Shown here: one piece after another, positions 61,370 through 64,000 of the stretch
Numbering within the stretch: the first letter of the stretch is position 1
How the letters are laid out: each line of letters starts with the position of its first letter
NCBI GenBank assembly: GCA_022793995.1
Contig: JAAWDY010000011.1
Coordinates: forward strand, 113,596 to 177,595
DNA from: Coprococcus sp.
GTDB taxonomy: Bacteria > Bacillota > Clostridia > Lachnospirales > Lachnospiraceae
Length of the DNA: 64,000 nucleotides
Reading direction: 5' to 3'
Position numbers and translations under genes: made by a program
Notes under the pieces: generated by a model
What the model was told of the DNA's origin: nothing
The model's database searches: none
What the model saw: the letters and a program-made list of their open reading frames with translations, nothing else

Positions 61370-61660
61370 CTAAGGAAGAATAATCTTCTTCTTTTCGTCT
61401 TTCCCCTGCTTATAAAGCACAATTTTCCTGCCGATCACCTGCACAACCTGTGAGTGAGTTCTCTCCGCCAGTATCTCTGCGATGCCGCGGATATCGTCCA
61501 TACAATTTTGAAGTACATGGATCTTGATTAGCTCTCTTGCGGCAAGAGCCTCGGCCACAGCCTCGGTCACTTCCGGTTGTACGCCTGACTTCCCGATCTG
61601 CAGGATGGGATCCATCGTCATTGCGAGACTTTTTAAATATGCTCTTTGCTTTGAAGTCAT
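61370..61660 (-). CDS. yhbY: Ribosome assembly RNA-binding protein YhbY
   Basis: A 96-residue CRM-domain protein. TSKQRAYLKSLAMTMDPILQIGKSG and the family's VVQVIGRKIVLYK are seen; the protein binds pre-50S particles. It lies between obgE and nadD, the usual order, and ends with a short Lys-rich tail. Confidence 0.94.
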   Translation of the reverse strand: MTSKQRAYLKSLAMTMDPILQIGKSGVQPEVTEAVAEALAARELIKIHVLQNCMDDIRGIAEILAERTHSQVVQVIGRKIVLYKQGKDEKKKIILP

Positions 61661-61680
61661 ACTTTTAGTCTTCTCCTTTC

Positions 61681-62961
61681 CTAACGGTAATATTCAAACT
61701 GGAAGCCGTATATTTTGACTGTGTCGCCTTCCTGGATTCCCGCCGCTTCAAGCTGCTCTAGTATCCCGGCCTCCTTGAGGAACCTTTGGAAAAAGGCGAA
61801 TCCTTTCTCAGAATCCAGATTGGTATAACCCAGCATCTTCTCAATCTTAGGACCTTCCACCACAAATAGGTCGTCTTCCCTGGCTACCGAGAACGGAAGT
61901 TCCGCCTGGATCAATTCCTCCTCTGGGAAATATTCCTGCTCAAAGATAATGGGCTCCACGTCCAGAGCTTTCAGCGTATCGCTTACATAGTAAAGAAGTT
62001 CCCGGATACCCTCTCCGGACACGCCGGAGATTGGAAAAACTTTGATTCCCTGGGGTTCAAATTCTTCTTTGATCCGAAGGACAGGATCCTCCTCTTCCGA
62101 ATAGATCAGATCCACCTTATTAGCGGCGATCACCTGCGGACGCTTTGCAATTTCTTCATTATAAGCCTTTATCTCTTCATTGATCTTATAAACATCGTCT
62201 ACCGGATCACGCCCTTCACTCCCTGCGGCGTCTACGACGTGAATGAGCATCTTCGTCCGCTCTATATGACGCAAAAACTCATGTCCGAGCCCCACGCCCG
62301 CCGATGCGCCTTCAATCAGCCCGGGAATGTCTGCAAGGACGAATCCACCGCCGTCCAGGTCGACCACTCCGAGATTTGGGTTCAAAGTTGTAAAATGGTA
62401 ATTGGCAATCTTGGGCTGCGCGTTGGTAACCCGGGAAAGGAATGTAGACTTTCCTACATTGGGGAATCCCACTAGCCCTACGTCTGCAATGACCTTCAGC
62501 TCCAATGTAACCCAAAGTTCCTGGGACGGCTTTCCAGGCTGGGCGTACTTGGGCACCTGCATGGTAGCTGTAGCAAAATGCATATTGCCGAGTCCTCCTC
62601 GCCCTCCTTTTAAGATGACCTGCCTTGTATTTTCACCCGACATATCCGCAATGACTTTATTTGTTTCGGCCTCACGGATCACTGTCCCCTCGGGAACCTT
62701 CAGGATGATATCCTTTGCGTCTTTTCCGTGGCACCGCCGTTTGTTCCCGGGTTCCCCATCCTGGGCGGTAAACTTTCGTTTGTGCCGGAAATCAATAAGG
62801 GTATTAAGACCTTTGTCCACTTCAAAGATCACATCTCCCCCGCGTCCGCCGTCGCCGCCGTCCGGTCCACCGTTGGGGACATACAGCTCCCTGCGGAAAC
62901 TGGCATGTCCATCGCCGCCTTTTCCTGAACGGATATAAATTTTTGCTCTGTCTGCAAACAT
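61681..62961 (-). CDS. obgE: GTPase ObgE/CgtA
   Basis: A 426-residue Obg GTPase with the Gly-rich Obg fold (residues 1-~158), G domain (P-loop GFPNVGKSTF, DIPGLIEGAS, NKVDL) and the C-terminal OCT domain (~345-426). Involved in 50S assembly and stringent response. I chose ATG 62961, since conserved FADRAKIYIRSGKGGDG begins there; AAAGGAG lies upstream. An attenuator-like hairpin precedes it. Confidence 0.97.
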   Translation of the reverse strand: MFADRAKIYIRSGKGGDGHASFRRELYVPNGGPDGGDGGRGGDVIFEVDKGLNTLIDFRHKRKFTAQDGEPGNKRRCHGKDAKDIILKVPEGTVIREAETNKVIADMSGENTRQVILKGGRGGLGNMHFATATMQVPKYAQPGKPSQELWVTLELKVIADVGLVGFPNVGKSTFLSRVTNAQPKIANYHFTTLNPNLGVVDLDGGGFVLADIPGLIEGASAGVGLGHEFLRHIERTKMLIHVVDAAGSEGRDPVDDVYKINEEIKAYNEEIAKRPQVIAANKVDLIYSEEEDPVLRIKEEFEPQGIKVFPISGVSGEGIRELLYYVSDTLKALDVEPIIFEQEYFPEEELIQAELPFSVAREDDLFVVEGPKIEKMLGYTNLDSEKGFAFFQRFLKEAGILEQLEAAGIQEGDTVKIYGFQFEYYR

Positions 62962-62984
62962 AAAGACTCCTTTCCTGTATATCC

Positions 62985-63020
62985 AGCAAAAACAAAGCTC
63001 CAAACCTAGGTTTGAAGCTT
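62985..63020 (-). terminator. Attenuator-like terminator between rpmA and obgE
   Basis: On minus, AAGCTTCAAACC, TA, GGTTTGGAGCTT (one mismatch) is followed by TGTTTTTGC. It would reduce transcription from the ribosomal protein genes into obgE. Confidence 0.6.
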
Positions 63021-63033
63021 CGAGTAAGTCTGC

Positions 63034-63318
63034 TTATTCTGCTGCCGGATAGATAGAAACCTGCTTCTTATCTCTTCCTTTTCTTTCAAAACGGACAACA
63101 CCATCTACCAGCGCAAATAATGTATCGTCGCCGCCGCGCCCTACGTTTACACCTGGATGGATCTTCGTTCCGCGCTGTCTGTAAAGAATATTCCCAGCTT
63201 TTACAAACTGTCCGTCCGCCCTTTTCGCACCGAGCCTCTTGGACTCTGAATCCCGGCCGTTCTTGGTAGAACCAACACCCTTTTTATGAGCGAAAAACTG
63301 AAGGTTTAATCTCATCAT
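63034..63318 (-). CDS. rpmA: 50S ribosomal protein L27 with cleavable N-terminus
   Basis: A 94-residue bL27. The N-terminal [17 protein letters not shown] carries the Firmicutes Prp cleavage site (after LQFF), and [12 protein letters not shown] and [12 protein letters not shown] are conserved. The ribosome-binding site AGGAGG lies in the end of prp. Start may be 63318 or 63315. Confidence 0.97.
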   Translation of the reverse strand: MMRLNLQFFAHKKGVGSTKNGRDSESKRLGAKRADGQFVKAGNILYRQRGTKIHPGVNVGRGGDDTLFALVDGVVRFERKGRDKKQVSIYPAAE

Positions 63319-63322
63319 GACT

Positions 63323-63655
63323 TTACACCTCCTCGTAAGTCAAATCAATATACTTCTCGTAGTTTTCATCCCCTGCGATCTCATTGAGACCGAGGAGCAT
63401 CGCATTTAGCAGAAGCGCTGCCTCTTTCCCGGGATTCTCCTTCATCCGGAAATCAACAAGCCCTTTCCCTTCATCCGTCAGAAGAGACGTCTTATCATCA
63501 GAAAACGCTTCTATCGAATTAACAGTATTAATCGTCAGAACCGACACCGCGGCACACACAATATCTTGTCCTGAATAGCCGTATCCCGCATGTCCCACTG
63601 TCCTGAATCCCACACACTGTTCTTTTTCATTTCTGTAAACGGTTACATGTATCAT
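63323..63655 (-). CDS. prp: Ribosomal-processing cysteine protease Prp
   Basis: A 110-residue cysteine protease. Catalytic His in [12 protein letters not shown] and Cys in IVCAAVSVL are present. It removes the N-terminal extension of L27, which is encoded directly downstream. Located between rplU and rpmA as in other Firmicutes. Confidence 0.95.
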   Translation of the reverse strand: MIHVTVYRNEKEQCVGFRTVGHAGYGYSGQDIVCAAVSVLTINTVNSIEAFSDDKTSLLTDEGKGLVDFRMKENPGKEAALLLNAMLLGLNEIAGDENYEKYIDLTYEEV

Positions 63656-63669
63656 ACTCCACCAGCTTC

Positions 63670-63978
63670 TTATGCATGGATCTTTTCGATCTTCACTTCA
63701 GTATACTGCTGTCTGTGACCGTTCTTTTTGTGATAGCCTGATTTTCTCTTATACTTGTAAACGATGACTTTTTTGGCTTTTCCGTCGCCGATCACAGATG
63801 CTTCTACGGTAGCTCCTTCGATGAGCGGGGTTCCTACCTTCATCTCTGTGTCGTTTACAGCGAGAACCTGGTCAAACGTATAAGTCTGTCCGGCTTCCAC
63901 ACCAAGCTTTTCTACTCTAATGATATCGCCTTCAGATACTTTGTACTGCTTACCACCTGTTGCTATAACTGCGTACAT
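63670..63978 (-). CDS. rplU: 50S ribosomal protein L21
   Basis: A 102-residue bL21 starting [17 protein letters not shown] with the C-terminal [24 protein letters not shown] signature (read as two blocks). AGGAGG lies at the ATG. First gene of the rplU-to-rsfS unit; its promoter and any leader lie beyond the window edge. Confidence 0.97.
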   Translation of the reverse strand: MYAVIATGGKQYKVSEGDIIRVEKLGVEAGQTYTFDQVLAVNDTEMKVGTPLIEGATVEASVIGDGKAKKVIVYKYKRKSGYHKKNGHRQQYTEVKIEKIHA

Positions 63979-64000
63979 ATGGCACCTCCTATTATCATTA

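Overview
The window reads as a chromosomal segment of an anaerobic, spore-forming Clostridia bacterium, most like the Lachnospiraceae; I cannot fix the genus. The evidence is YqfC/YqfD, BofC-like, SpoVB-like and YlbJ-like sporulation genes, Firmicutes gene orders (phoH-ybeY; ylxM-ffh-rpsP-khpA-rimM-trmD-rplS; rplU-prp-rpmA-obgE-yhbY-nadD-yqeK-rsfS), an L27 with a Prp-cleavable N-terminus, a Firmicutes class GalT and strong Shine-Dalgarno sequences. No rRNA, tRNA, CRISPR array or complete insertion sequence was seen.

Layout. 1-6.5 kb: sporulation and housekeeping genes. 6.5-8.9 kb: luxS diverging from metY-rrf2, with a perfect 14-bp inverted repeat (probable Rrf2 operator) on the metY promoter. 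9.5-13.7 kb: lacI-type regulator diverging from galK-galT, with three operator-like sites on the galK promoter. 13.7-19.8 kb: YkpA-type ABC-F protein, patatin-like phospholipase, small lineage-specific proteins (including a Cys/Gly-rich one), a cytoplasmic-type subtilase and an MmcQ-EVE protein. 19.8-35.4 kb: the SRP/ribosome operon from ylxM to rnhB, split by two accessory insertions. The one between khpA and rimM holds an M20 amidohydrolase and a decayed amino-acid ABC transporter. The one between trmD and rplS holds a frameshifted AAA/PD-(D/E)XK gene, an iadA fragment, a dppB'-'dppA deletion fusion, a creatininase-family gene and a PLP-dependent enzyme. 35.4-48.8 kb: a dense run of housekeeping genes (yraN, pgeF, mscS, rsmD, coaD, ylbJ, RNA-modification enzymes, recU). 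48.8-54.1 kb: hisZGDB plus a HisF-like/HisI/HisE fusion. 54.2-59.5 kb: ttcA, dtd, pepV, a tyrosine recombinase and lexA with two SOS boxes. 59.6-64 kb: the rplU-to-rsfS operon on the minus strand.

The most unusual find is a pair of ~190-nt elements (10564-10747 on minus, 15502-15692 on plus). Each lies exactly between an extended -10 promoter and the ribosome-binding site of the next gene (lacI and the patatin gene). They share a 14-nt 5' end, a multi-hairpin scaffold and a TGCAAGCA loop, but carry completely different sequences in one long hairpin stem. They look like an undescribed structured leader RNA or a mobile leader element with an exchangeable hairpin. A second, shorter hairpin repeat family (core ATCGCC-N5-GGCGAT) brackets ttcA in inverted orientation and is tandemly repeated between rsfS and yqeK.
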